Positions 31,455 to 41,498 of a stretch of 64,000 nucleotides of DNA are shown piece after piece. Below the pieces are notes generated by a model. It did no database searches and had not been told where the DNA came from. It was given only the letters and a program-made list of their open reading frames with translations. The stretch is from the NCBI GenBank assembly GCA_021234155.1, contig JAJEKV010000085.1, forward strand, positions 2,862,706-2,926,705, read 5' to 3'. The translations under genes and the position numbers were made by a program. Source of the DNA: Isoetes taiwanensis. Taxonomy: Eukaryota > Streptophyta > Lycopodiopsida > Isoetales > Isoetaceae. Positions within the stretch are counted from its first letter, which is position 1. Every line of letters starts with the position of its first letter.

Positions 31455-31576
31455 GTTGCAGCTTCCAGCTTGAAGCTTGTGTCCCATAGGTCAAAGTCAC
31501 AGCTTGCAGCTTGAAGCTTGTGTCCCATAGGTCAAAGTTGCAGCTTCCAGCTTGAAGCTTGTGTCATAGGTCAAAG
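31455..31576. repeat. Three tandem copies of a 39-42-bp unit
   Basis: GTTGCAGCTTCCAGCTTGAA then GCTTGTGTCCCATAGGTCAA occurs at 31455, 31497 and 31538 with small changes. The preceding 100 bp contain looser AGTTGCAG and CAGTCTCAG words. Confidence 0.9.
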
Positions 31577-31641
31577 ATACAGCTTGGGGTGTAAAATCGC
31601 TAGTGGGGTACAACTTTTGGCGAAGCGTTTAAGCACTTTAA

Positions 31642-33345
31642 GTGCTGAAACTCGCGGACGTCGAAGCCCGTCACGCCCTTCTCCCTCCTTTTCCCCTGGG
31701 CGCGAAAACTCAGATCAGTGTTTCACTGTTGATGATGGAGGCATGGAGCACGGATGATTTTCACAGCATCAGAGGTCTGTGCAATTCGGGGGTGAAGCCC
31801 CACGAGGAAGAAGCTTGGTTGGAAAATAATGTCACGGATCGAGATTGGGATTCTGTTTGGACAAAGAAGTTGAACAAGGGAAAGATAAAATGGCACTGTG
31901 CAAAGGAGCATCTTCAAGAGAAGTTGGAAACACTCTGTAAAAAATCTACAAGAATTGTCACAACAAAGAAGTAAGAAAGCAACCGGCCCTTGCTTTTTGG
32001 CGTTTGAAAATTGCACTAGATCAATACTTGCACCGAGGAACACAAAGTAAACCTGGCTGCATTTTGTCGTGGCAATGCCAAAGATACCACAACAATAGAC
32101 AAGTAAAAAACAGAGGCGATGTTGTAGCACATGTTAGGAAAACCGAAATGAAGGCAAAACCAAAGGTGCAAATTTGGATCAAATGAGATTAGTGCATGTG
32201 ATGAAAACATAAAAACCTTAGAGAATGCAAAGATGGGGATTGGAAAATCAGTTTACTTATCACAAAGAATCGAAGCAAAGAGGGAAGTGAGCTGAAAGGG
32301 AATGAGAAGGCCTCGAATTACGAGAAAATGATGTTGGAAGAGGTCGAGAACAGTTTTAAGATGTGCCACAAATGATTTGGCTACAAAACAGGAGGAGTTC
32401 AAGCTTAATCCAAACCGTGAGTTGGAGGCGTAAATTAAAGATTTGGAGCAGGTATCGGATGGAAACTTGGCACAGGAACAAGGTACAAAAGCAATGAATC
32501 CTACATCCGTTAATGAGCGGGTGAAATGTAAACTCAAACTTGAGGAGGAGTTAAAAGTTCTCAAGAAGAAGCGAGACTTCGCAATTCTATATAAACAATT
32601 TGTGGAAGCTAAAAATGGATACTCCTGCAACATTTAGCATATCTACTATTATACGAGATAAGTTGTTAGTGGAAGATCCATTTTATACATGTTCAGCATG
32701 TGGTCTGGAATTCACTAAAGCTTATAGGTTAAGTTTAGCACTGAATTGCCAACATGAATATCATATAGCTTGTTGTTCATTGTTGAGACGAGGACAATGT
32801 ATTCATGGTTGCCCTGGAAAGGTGCCAGAGGGTGTATTTGACGAGCTAGGTTTTGGCCATGTTGCAGGTGCTTCAAATAGTACACCAAAAAAGGATGTGT
32901 TAATCCGTCCTGCAATTGAGGTCTCACCCTTCAAGGTTCAAAGAAGGACAATGGTGCCATTTGAAGATGCACAACACCTGCAAAGTCCTATAGGAGTACA
33001 GTCAATTGTGACTGATTTGAATGCAACAGCAGAACCACCACCACCAGTCCAAGAAGCTGTCCAAGAAGCTATAGAGGAAGCTGTAAACACAGCACCAGTT
33101 GTAAACACAGCACCAGTTGTGAACACAGCACCAGTTGTGGAAAAAACAACATACCCGATTGTACACACTGAAGTACCTAAGGAAGTTGAGGGAGTAATTC
33201 CATCGGATGAGGGCAACTTGGGTGAATATTTGCCAAAAGGAAAGGGCAGAAGAACAAAGAGGGGTAAGCTGGAGGATAGCAAAGAAATTGTTCAGGCTAC
33301 AAGAAAGAGAACAAGAAGCAAACTATGCAAAAAGATGTGAAGCAG
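31642..33345 (+). pseudogene. RING-like zinc-finger protein, interrupted
   Basis: The first part (31700-31975) reads WLENNVTDRDWDSVWTKKLN and a charged helix. A coiled-coil stretch follows (KLKLEEELKVLKKKRDF, 32520-32580), and after a one-base shift the frame from ATG 32615 to 33340. That frame contains YTCSACGLEF, ALNCQHEYHIACC and GQCIHGCPG. The spacing of these Cys and His residues is that of a RING or RING-like finger (C-x2-C ... C-x2-H-x2-H-x3-C ... C-x3-C). Then comes a low-complexity tail with a triplicated NTAPVV phrase and a Lys/Arg-rich end (RTKRGKLED, RKRTRSKLCKK) suited to nuclear import. Stops and shifts in the N-terminal part suggest decay. The next coding piece is the phosphatase-like domain at 33690. 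Confidence 0.5.
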
Positions 33346-33689
33346 TCTCAATCATGACACCACACCTATCGAAGTGTGTTCTGAAGAAAATGCAGAATCA
33401 GGCCCTCAAGTTTCAGGTGAGCCTGATCTTCAAAAAGTGATTGCTGCCCTTAATAAACCTGGAGGGTCAGTGTGGGCATTGCTGGGCAAGCCCAGAAATA
33501 GTGTTGCTTAAAACATTGAATATTATTGATTTTCTTTTGTTGCATTCATTTGTGAGGATTACCAGTTGATTCTGTTGTTAGGTCGAGAATCTGTTGTTGA
33601 TCTGAGTAAAAGGTTTCCACATTCAACCCATTTTTCATTTTCATCTTCATCTATTTATTCATGTAGTAATTCCTGTTGTGTAGGTATTC

Positions 33690-34330
33690 AGGATGTTCCA
33701 ACGTACTAAATATTGATTTGGCAGCAAAAGATAAACTCATTGTCTTGGATTTAAATGGTGTGTTGGTAAAAACATATGGTGCAAATGAACACATACGCTT
33801 GGAAGCAGGATTGACAATGACATACACTAGCAGAAAGAAAGTGATATTCGGACGTATGGTGTTCTTCTTGAAGACTTTGTTACGAAGTGTTGTGTTGGTA
33901 TATGGTCATCAATGCAACTCTCTAATGTGGAAGATGTCTTTTGCAAGTACTATGTCCGATTTGAGGGACGGATTTCAATTTGTATGGAGACAGAAAAATG
34001 TGTGCAGACCAGTTTTCACCACCCTAACAAACCCGGGCTGTCAAAGTCATGATGAAGCCACTTGGGAAAATATATGAGTCATACCCAAGATTCAAAGGTA
34101 AGACTTTGCTTCTTGATGATTCATTATACAAGACTTACCTTATGGAGTCCCCGGAAATTTCAAGGGTACATGCATTCAAGATGGATGTCTATGATGAAGT
34201 GCTAACAAGTACTCACCCCAAAGATAGAAGAAAAATCGCAGGCCAAGACCGAGGAAAAAAAAAAGAAGTTCTTGGTGAAGAACACACACGAGATACAAGC
34301 CTTGGCCTAAGGCGGATAGAAAGATTATGA
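33690..34330 (+). pseudogene. FCP1/SCP-like HAD phosphatase domain, frameshifted
   Basis: KDKLIVLDLNGVLVKTYG (33728-33781) is HAD motif I in the DLNG form seen in plant FCP1-like proteins, where the second aspartate is Asn. After a one-base shift, LLEDFVTKCCVGIWSS corresponds to the F..VGIWSS motif II region. After another shift KPLGKIYESYPRFKG and KTLLLDDSLYK form the C-terminal motif III/IV (..LLIDDSPYK..). Thus a whole NLI-interacting-factor type domain can be followed across three frames. FCP1-like enzymes dephosphorylate proteins such as the RNA polymerase II C-terminal domain. A motif I with Asn is expected to be weak or inactive. It follows the RING-like protein on the same strand and may have been one multi-exon gene with it. 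Confidence 0.6.
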
Positions 34331-34334
34331 AGCT

Positions 34335-35185
34335 ATGCTTGGAAAGACTTTACGGAAAACGATTTGCGATTCTGCGGGTTTGTGAAGGAGGAATTGGAGA
34401 AGGTTTATGGTGATGGCGATTGTCATTCTCCATGATTATTGGCTTTGTTTGTCATTTATTTAGGCCAAGGAATCCTACACTTTTCATATACCATCTTTAT
34501 CTTAATTTAAGAATGTTTTTGCTATATTGTTTATGTAGTTCAATGCGAGACTTGTCTATAAGTTTTGCTATATTGTTTATATCTACTTCAATGCCGATTT
34601 GCAAGGGATGCTTAAAACTTATCAAGTGCTTAAAAAAAAAATTGCCCGCAAGTGCTAGTGCGGTATGAGTCTTAATGGCGGAATCGCTTATTGTCATGCG
34701 ATGCAGTTACTTTTATGTAGTTGCTTAACGCTAGCGAAGTGTTAATGTCATCATGTGCTTCTTTGTCATGCGGTTAAGGTGCGATTCTGTTTATGGCATA
34801 AGTGCTCGTGTGTTCAATGCTTACTTACTCAGCGGGCTTCTGCTGAAACCGATTAAAATGCTTAGTGTTTGAAACTAATTAAAGAGCTAGAACCTTCGTT
34901 ACATTCAAGCGAATCTGAATGGTTTGCATGTGAAATTGAACTTCATAAATTTGATAGATAGACAAAAATAACATTTGATAGAGAAACAAAAACTTTGATA
35001 AAGACAACAAAAAAAGTTTGATAGAAACAAGATTTTTATAAAAAAGGGCCCTCGGGGCGATTGTCGCGATGTTATAAACAAAATTTTTTACAAAAAAATT
35101 CGGCCCTCAGGCCAGTGTCTTCTTCAGGGCAGGGGGTGTCTTCTTCAAGGGGGGTGTCTTCAAGGGGGTGTCTTCAGGGGTGTCT
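34335..35185. other. 3' flank with palindromic AAGCACTTTAA words
   Basis: No gene. Words such as CAAGTGCTTAA and AAGTGCT near 34620-34810, and AAGCATTTTAATCGG read on the minus strand near 34865, resemble the palindrome AAGCACTTTAAGTGCT at about 31631. This hints at inverted ends of an element around the RING/phosphatase region. Confidence 0.35.
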
Positions 35186-35188
35186 TCT

Positions 35189-35670
35189 TCAGGGGGTGTC
35201 TTCTTCATCTTCATCTTCATCTGCATCTGCATCTTCATCTTCATCTTCATCTGCATCTGCATCTGCAACAAATGAAAATGAAAAATTAAACAAATGAAAA
35301 TGAAAAGTTGATTACTAAAAACAAATGAAACATGCATACCTTCAAGGACCGCCCTGAACTCCTCCAAGTCGGTCGTTTCGTCTTCAATTTCGTCTTCCTC
35401 TTCTTCTTCTTGCCGGACTTCTTCTTTATCGGACTCGTCTTCTTCTTCAGAATCTCCTATCCATCCTTGCAGAACAGCAGTGACATATTCCTGCGAATTC
35501 ATTTTCGATTCCTCATTTTTTGATTCCTCATAGGAATCAGAAGAATCGGAATCGGAATCAGAAGAATCCTCTTCAAATTGAGAGGCAGTAGAGTGGACAG
35601 GAGAGGAGGCAGCAGAGGATAAGCACCTCTTGGAGGTGACCTCCGGCTCCTCGCTTCGAGCTCGCTTCAT
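35189..35670 (-). CDS. Small acidic nuclear-type protein, two exons, intact
   Basis: Exon 1 runs from ATG 35670 to 35340. A 77-bp intron (GTATGC ... TTTGTTGCAG, 35339-35263) is removed. Exon 2 (35262-35189) ends at TGA. The 405-bp spliced frame encodes 134 residues. The protein starts MKRARSEEPEVTSKR, a basic nuclear-localisation-like stretch. It continues with Ser/Asp runs (DSSDSDSDSSDSYEE), a short hydrophobic patch (EYVTAVLQGWIGD) and Glu-rich runs, and ends in DADADEDEDE-type repeats and DTP. The microsatellite of TTCATC/TGCATC at 35209-35262 encodes this Asp/Glu tail. Reading straight through the intron instead gives a hydrophobic and Met/Lys tail, so splicing is much more sensible. The composition is like acidic histone chaperone tails, but no family is recognised. 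A paralogue lies at 54457-54866. Confidence 0.6.
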
Positions 35671-36130
35671 GCCGGAGGAATTGGGAATGCGGATTGGGCG
35701 GAGTGCGGAGGAATTGGGAAGGAGTGCGGCGGGAAATGGGCGGAGCGTGAGCTTGTGAGAAGAGCTTACGCGGCAGGCCTCACCGCTTAAATCATGTGCT
35801 TGCCGCGTCGATTAAAACGAAAAACCTCACACGCGCCAGAACAATTAATTCGTAACTAGGCTTAAATATTTCGAATTGACACATGTCACATCGAGGAAAT
35901 GCCTTGACAATATAATTTTGCCAAGAATGTTGGGATAGTGATGGTACCAAAATAAATAATTGAATCTTATTCCAATGTCACAAATCTACATTCTTATAAA
36001 CAACAATTCAATCTTCATTTCGAAGTACGTGTCCATGCACACCAATTATTATTATATATAAAAATGTGTGCTTACGTGCTTAGGTGCTGGAACAACAAAT
36101 CACTTGAAAAGAATAACATCAATTTGGTTA
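35671..36130. other. Upstream region of the acidic-protein gene
   Basis: GC-richer for 150 bp, with a repeated GGAGGAATTGGGAA / GGAATTGGGAAGGAGTGCGG. Then AT-rich DNA without a recognised gene. No clear TATA box. Confidence 0.45.
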
Positions 36131-38350
36131 AGTGTCAAAGAATTACAATGTTATTGGGATACTGACCATAATTGTTTCATGGGTCTCCTGTGAAATTCTG
36201 TACATGTCTGTGCCTTCTATTTTTTCCATATCAATTTTAGGATATCTTACCACATGGTCAGTACCGAGGAGGCTTGGGTTGTTTAGTGAGCAACATGTAC
36301 TTGAAATTACCCAAGAATTGATAATACAATCCACTTAAGATAACCTCATGCACTCCAAATTTTTGCCCCCATCCATCTTTGTATGAATCTTCAAGTGTGC
36401 ATTTGGGTTTCATGTGCACTTGAGGATGTAGAAGTCCACACCCTCTACGAATTGTCTACCTCGCATTCACCGCAAAATTGTCACCTACCTCCACCAAATT
36501 ATTGATCCATTCATTGGCTTGTTCAAGAGTCTCCTTTTTCTTCTCAACTCCACGGTTTTAAGTCAGTTACCTCCCACTTTCCAAATCTACGTATTGATGC
36601 GGGGAGTCCCAATTATGATCCATGCAAAACAAGCGAGAAATATGCGGGGGCATCTATGAGCAAGCCTGTTTGGTCTACTCCTGGCGACAAGTCCGACATC
36701 TGATGAATCTTCTTTGTGCCTTTAAGCGTTTCAATTTCATATTCTTCCATGTTTGCCACAACAGGCGGGGTTCAATTTCCCAAAAATATCTTTTGATCTC
36801 ATCTGTTTCATCAAGCGGTAGGCTGCTGAAATATGTACACGTAAATTTTACAATATCTTTAGCATGCCTCGGTTGCACACCATTAGGTTTGAGTTGTTCC
36901 TTACTTAGCGACCTTTTGATAACAAAGACTGCACCATCATGTTCACCTTTACCATGAGCGGTGGCAAAGTAGTTCCACACTATTTCCTTGTCATTCATTG
37001 TGAAGTACACGCCTAAGAAAAAAAAAGTTTTCGACTTGAATTGTGATGAGCAGCCATCACTCCAAACCCAATGCTTCTCATACTCTATTTCTGTTCCTTA
37101 AGCCATGCAACATGTTTTTGTAGGCGTTTTCCACAAATAATGAGTCATGCACTTTATCATCGAGAAATGTAAAAGTGAGTCTCTTTTATGATCTTCCTAC
37201 CATTGTTGAGTCTATTCGATCCTGCTCCAATCTTACGTTCTTTTTTTTTTTTCTTCTTTGGGCCGGTCTTCTTACATGCGCACAGAACAGGAATATCGCA
37301 CTTTTGTCATGTCTATATGTTATGTGAACAAGTATAGAACTTGGTGCGTATGCCGGTGCATTGATTAGGGGCTCATTACGGATCTTGATCTTTGTAATTT
37401 TTTACGCAAAGTCAATAACGGATACAATTGTATCTTCCGGAAATGATGACACACATTTTTTTAAACTGGTTGGCTTCGCCAATGTGCTATGTAATTGTGT
37501 GGAACAAAATCTGATATTACCTTCTTCACATCCTCTTGAAACTCTTTGGGACTTCTCTCCTTCTGTACTAATCTCAAGACAGGTTTGTACCTCAAAGCCT
37601 TTCTTGGATCCCACGAATTCTACGTCCCGGTCCACGCGAGGTTGCTTTTCAAATGTCTTCCAAGTAACTAGTGATGAACCCGTGCCATCCATTTCCTGTG
37701 GACATTTTCTAATTCTATCCAACCCACATTTTTTACACGCCAACATCAAGCAGTTATGATCAAACCACTCCTTATCATCACCTTTGCTGCAGACCACTTG
37801 TCTCCATAAATCACTGGTGCACTTGATTGTATGCTCCTTGGCTGCACATTCTGGGCCAGGGCCACAAATCTCACAGTGGCAGTTGCAATTGTCATGAACT
37901 CCACCCGATTTTCTCAGGCCATTTCAATCCTCGCATGATGTATTCAAATTTCAAGTGGTAGATGCAACGGCATGTATGCCTCTCACGCATCCTCCTTACA
38001 AAAACTCGGTTTCAACCTCTCAAAAGTCTGCAATGCAATTTTGATATGAGGATTCTCCTCTCTAAACACGAGGTAGAATTGCAAACTGCAGTAGGAAATC
38101 GTGTGAATGCCAAATAAATGCTACATATAATGAACCCTACAATATAGGATGAATACTTACTTGGCTGACTTCAAGAAGGTGAATTGGATGTTCCATCTTT
38201 ATTCGCCTCTCGATACATACCCTCCTCACGTCTTTCTTGTATGGAGAAACTCTTGTATTTTTTTCGTCCCGGAACTTGATAAATGACTTCTCTATTGTAA
38301 TCTAACATGCTATCCATCCGCTTCCTCCTCCCGAACATTGACCAAGGTCC
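36130..38350 (-). pseudogene. Transposase-like gene with Cys-rich domain and HGKG signature
   Basis: Read on the minus strand, 37915-37402 gives HDNCNCHCEICGPGPEC and, after a short gap, CTSDLWRQVVC...FDHNCLMLACKKCG...CP, a dense Cys/His region that probably binds zinc. Next comes VTWKTFEKQP. The frame 37010-36675 has VWNYFATAHGKGEHDG and VFVIKRSLSKEQL, close to the (F/Y)FATSHGKG..DG.G..KR block found near the C-terminus of many plant and animal DDE-type element proteins. Towards 36350 a CTLEDSYKDGWGQKFGVHE block resembles the small C-terminal domain of such proteins. Stops and frame changes occur throughout and no start is defined. It is probably a transposase pseudogene, possibly of a class related to the DUF7869 elements. 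Confidence 0.5.
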
Positions 38351-38359
38351 TTCCCTTTG

Positions 38360-39342
38360 TTAGCTTGCACCCTTCTTTGAAAAGCATTTGAAATTGTTTT
38401 TCCGGGATCCGAGCAATCTGGCCCTTGCTTGATTCAATGGCTTGACACCATTTGTACTGCCGCCTGCCATTATCGGGGTGGACTTCCTTGCCTGAAGCAT
38501 GTCATGATTCCTCTCAAACTTATGTTCTTGCATTGTTTCCTTCAAATTCTTCACCATTTGCTCGGCCATAGTAACCTGCTTAGATTTCTTTATAGAAGCA
38601 ATTGGTAAATCCCTTGCCCTCCAAAGAAGACTGTCAAGGATACGGCCTTTTTCATTGTCATCAACATTTGTACTAATTTGGTTGAATACTTCATAAATTT
38701 CTCCTGAAATTAGATCGTATTCGAGCTGCACCTTCCTCTGGCTTTGATTCCTCGGTGGGATAAGAATATCATCTAAGAGAAGGAACTCCTGGCCTTGGTG
38801 ATAGACAACTGGAAGGGCATCCAATCTGGTCAAGCGTGCTCCCCGCTCCCGGTGTGGCGGCATTTCTTCAGCCAACTGCTTCCACCGGACGAAGTCATCC
38901 ATCCCTATATGCTCGTCCTCTTTCTCATCTGAAGAATCATGGACCTTGCCCTTCTCTGCCAGCAGGGTATCATCCTCCACATACTGGTCCATGAGAATGG
39001 CTAAAGCAAAAGCCACTTCAAAGTATTCCTGCCCCTCATGCATGATGAAGGGTGGATTGCGGTCCCATCGGAGTTTGCCCTTTGACACATCGTAGGCATG
39101 GGTGTCTCCTCCGAGCATTTCCCTCACTACAGCTCGCTCTATGTAAAGCTGTGGTGGCTCCCCCAAAGGAATGCAAAGAGGAAGCATTTCTTGGGTATAG
39201 AACTCTAAAAATCCAGCATAGTCAGGATGACTTTGCATGTTGGATATGAGGTTTATCAGGAAGGGCTATAGGAGATCGAAGGGAACTTGAGGGTCCCAGT
39301 GTTCTCCATCTTGATACCATTCGAGTAGAGTTGAGGTGGCCA
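38360..39342 (-). pseudogene. Unknown ORF next to the H3 fusion, one amber codon
   Basis: The open frame 39238-38360 extends upstream in frame to an ATG at 39342 (MATSTLLEWYQDGEHWDPQV) if a single TAG at 39267-39269 is ignored. The 327-codon product has an acidic N-terminal half (FLEFYTQEMLPLCIPLG, GGDTHAYDVSKGKLRWD), a charged middle, an amphipathic region (EVFNQISTNVDDNEKGRI) and a basic end (RARLLGSRKNNFKCFSKK). I recognise no family. It is 237 bp from the stop of the histone fusion, on the same strand. Overall style (short Trp/Tyr-rich phrases, basic tail) resembles the fusion's N-terminal region, so both may belong to one element. Confidence 0.45.
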
Positions 39343-39578
39343 TTGGCGCTGCAAGGGATGGAGGAGGAGGATGAACAGAGAGGTAAAAGATAAGGAATGA
39401 AACCTAAAACTTTTAAATACCTGTTCCATTTTTATGCTGACGTCAGCATCCATGTTTTAAATAATCATTAAAAGTTAATTATTTATTTAAATAATTATTT
39501 TGCAACAAGGACAAAGTAAGCAAAAATTGGATTAATATTCATCTTTACAAAATTGATACAATATATGCCTGAAGACAA

Positions 39579-40862
39579 CTAAAGATGGTCTCCCCGGATC
39601 CTGTGAGCAAGAGCTAAGTCTTTGGTCATAATTGTGACCCTCTTTGCGTGGATAGCGCAAAGGTTCGCATCATCGAAAAGAGCTATCAAATAGGCCTCAG
39701 CAGCCTCCTGGAGTGCCAAAATAGCAAAAGTCTGGAAGCGGAGGTCGGTCTTGAACTGTTGGGCGATCTCACTGACCAACCTCTAGAAAGGCAGCTTCCT
39801 CAATAACAACTCCGTGGTCTTTTGGTATTTACGGATCTCCCGTAAGGCCACGGTGCCCGGTCTAAAGCGGTGGGATTTTCTTGAAGTAGCCGCTCTCTGA
39901 GTCAGGGCTGGCTTCTTGGGCAAAGTCTTACCTGCAGAAACTGGGTGGGACCGTGCTGCATCCACTCGTCCTTGTCGGCGACTCGAACTCGTGTGTTTCC
40001 CTATGCTCCCGACAGCCTTGAGCTTCTCCTTATACTGGCTCCTGGACTTACGAGCCGTGGACTTCCGCCGTCTCTTAATGGGCGGCTTGTCCGCTTGGTC
40101 GGGCTCGCACGGGATCGAGTTGGGCTGTTGCTGCTGCTGCTGCCAATCCTGGTTTTGTTGTTGCTCTTGCCGCTCTTTCTGCTGTTGCTCCTGCTGGTCT
40201 CTCTCAGGCTGTTCCTGAGCCTCACGGGCTGCAGCCATATCTGCCTCCATCTGCGCAAGACGTCGGGCCGCAACCCGTCGGAGCAGTTCCATGTGGTAGC
40301 GGTCTGGCCGGGCTCGCATATCCAACTGGATTGTTATCAAGTAATCCAGATTGATATGAGATGGGACCTCACCCCACATGAAGCTCTGCGTAGCCTCATC
40401 ATACTCATATGGGGGAAGGTCAAAGGGTTCACAGTTGATGATGGCTCTCCCGTCACCTAAGTAGACATACTCACGGCCTCTAGCTGTGGTGTCTCCCCTT
40501 TCTATTTCTCTGATGTCATCTTCTCGGGCCAGTCCTCTAATGCAGGCCGCCCCCCTCCGGATGGCCTCCTCTTCAGGGACTTCTTCACACTCAGGTGGGT
40601 AGAACTTGACCAGCATCATTACCTGGTCGGGTTGCTCGACCATAGTATATGCCTGTCGTTGGAGGTTAAGCTTGATCAAGAAGCGCTCAGAGAGATGGAA
40701 AATGGGATAGGGTATCCTAAGGCCATCACTGAAACGTTGCACCAACTCATTTAAGAGGAGCTCGACCATGTTAGAGTCGGTAGCCAAGTGCTCCCCAAGC
40801 AGGGAATAAATCTGAGGCACCGTGAAGTTGGCGGGGCTCAAGGTGCCGTTGGTACAGGCCAT
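39579..40862 (-). pseudogene. Histone H3 fused to a large unknown N-terminal region, amber at H3 Gln68
   Basis: From the ATG at 40862 the frame runs to TAG at 39783-39785 and continues in frame to TAG at 39579. Residues 1 to about 230 are an unknown region ([52 protein letters not shown]). A Gln/Glu-rich stretch follows (40250-40100), then a basic tail-like segment with TARKS and [16 protein letters not shown]. The last 100 or so residues are a full histone H3 fold. [17 protein letters not shown] is the alphaN helix, [11 protein letters not shown] starts alpha1, and then the stop replaces Gln68. The same frame goes on with [38 protein letters not shown] and [11 protein letters not shown]. Loop 1 has canonical H3 length, unlike centromeric H3. 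H3 is one of the most conserved proteins, so the missing Gln is unambiguous. No chromatin function can be claimed for a broken copy. Confidence 0.85.
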
Positions 40863-40869
40863 AGACACA

Positions 40870-41490
40870 GGTGCTGAATGGAAGGAAGGCGGGAAATGAG
40901 GCGCTAAGGGTTGGTGATGGCAAGGACGCAAGCAGAGGCGGGGTTTACGAGCTCGAGTTTCGGCGGCTATAGCGGACGGCTAGGGTAGGCGGGTGGGAGG
41001 CGCAGACGAAAAAAAAGAAACGTCTCTTTACTTTTAAGTTTTAAATTTTTTTGAAACTTTTTTGTTAATTATTTTTATACGGCAGAAATATGTGTGCGTA
41101 TACGGTCGGGCGCCGGTCTGGTTATACGTCCTCCTATTTCGATTCTAAAATGCCCAAACTTGAGCGGCGCCTGAGTTGGGTTTTGGGCCACCTCATCGAC
41201 CTGCTGTTGCCGGATGACGACTCCTCTAGGGTATTTGGATCACACCCGATGCATTGGAGCAAAAATCTCGTCGATCCGAGCTACCTGGAGAAAGTTATGG
41301 CGCTTAGAAAACCCCAACCTCTAGCTCCACTTTCTGACCGTAATCATTCCATTAGAGAATACTCCCCTACTCACTAGGTCATTCCTCGCATAACTAGGCC
41401 AACTAACATGCTAACTACGGAGTTTGACTACTTTAACCTAGGAGAAAGTACCGTCAACTAATGAGTTAGACTATGGCCAGTGCGATGACC
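40870..41490. other. Upstream region of the H3 fusion
   Basis: GC-rich just above the ATG, then AT-rich from 41030. A plus-strand frame at 41090-41374 shows no domain I know. The minus-strand LTR primer site lies at 41499, so this may be the internal leader of a retrotransposon. Confidence 0.35.
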
Positions 41491-41498
41491 AAAACCAT

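Noticed and set aside
35197-35340. Hydrophobic and Met/Lys-rich C-terminus of the acidic protein read without splicing
   Set aside because: The stretch contains a clear GT..AG intron. Removing it gives an acidic tail and an early stop that suit the rest of the protein.
39783-39785. Restoration of the H3 frame by U-to-C RNA editing, common in fern organelles
   Set aside because: Such editing is known from organelle transcripts. This is nuclear repeat DNA with introns nearby and other decayed genes, so a simple nonsense mutation is more likely.
40001-40460. Plus-strand frames opposite the H3 fusion (Leu/Cys-rich)
   Set aside because: They are antisense shadows of the Gln-rich linker codons (CTG/CAG) of the minus-strand gene.
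39579-40862. Centromeric histone H3 (CENH3)
   Set aside because: The alpha-1/loop-1 region has canonical length ([11 protein letters not shown]) without the insertion typical of CENH3, and the end follows canonical H3 ([19 protein letters not shown]).
38360-40862. Integrated giant-virus segment (because of a histone fusion and unknown ORFs)
   Set aside because: Known viral histones are H2B-H2A and H4-H3 doublets. No capsid, polymerase or packaging gene is present, and the surroundings are typical plant transposons.
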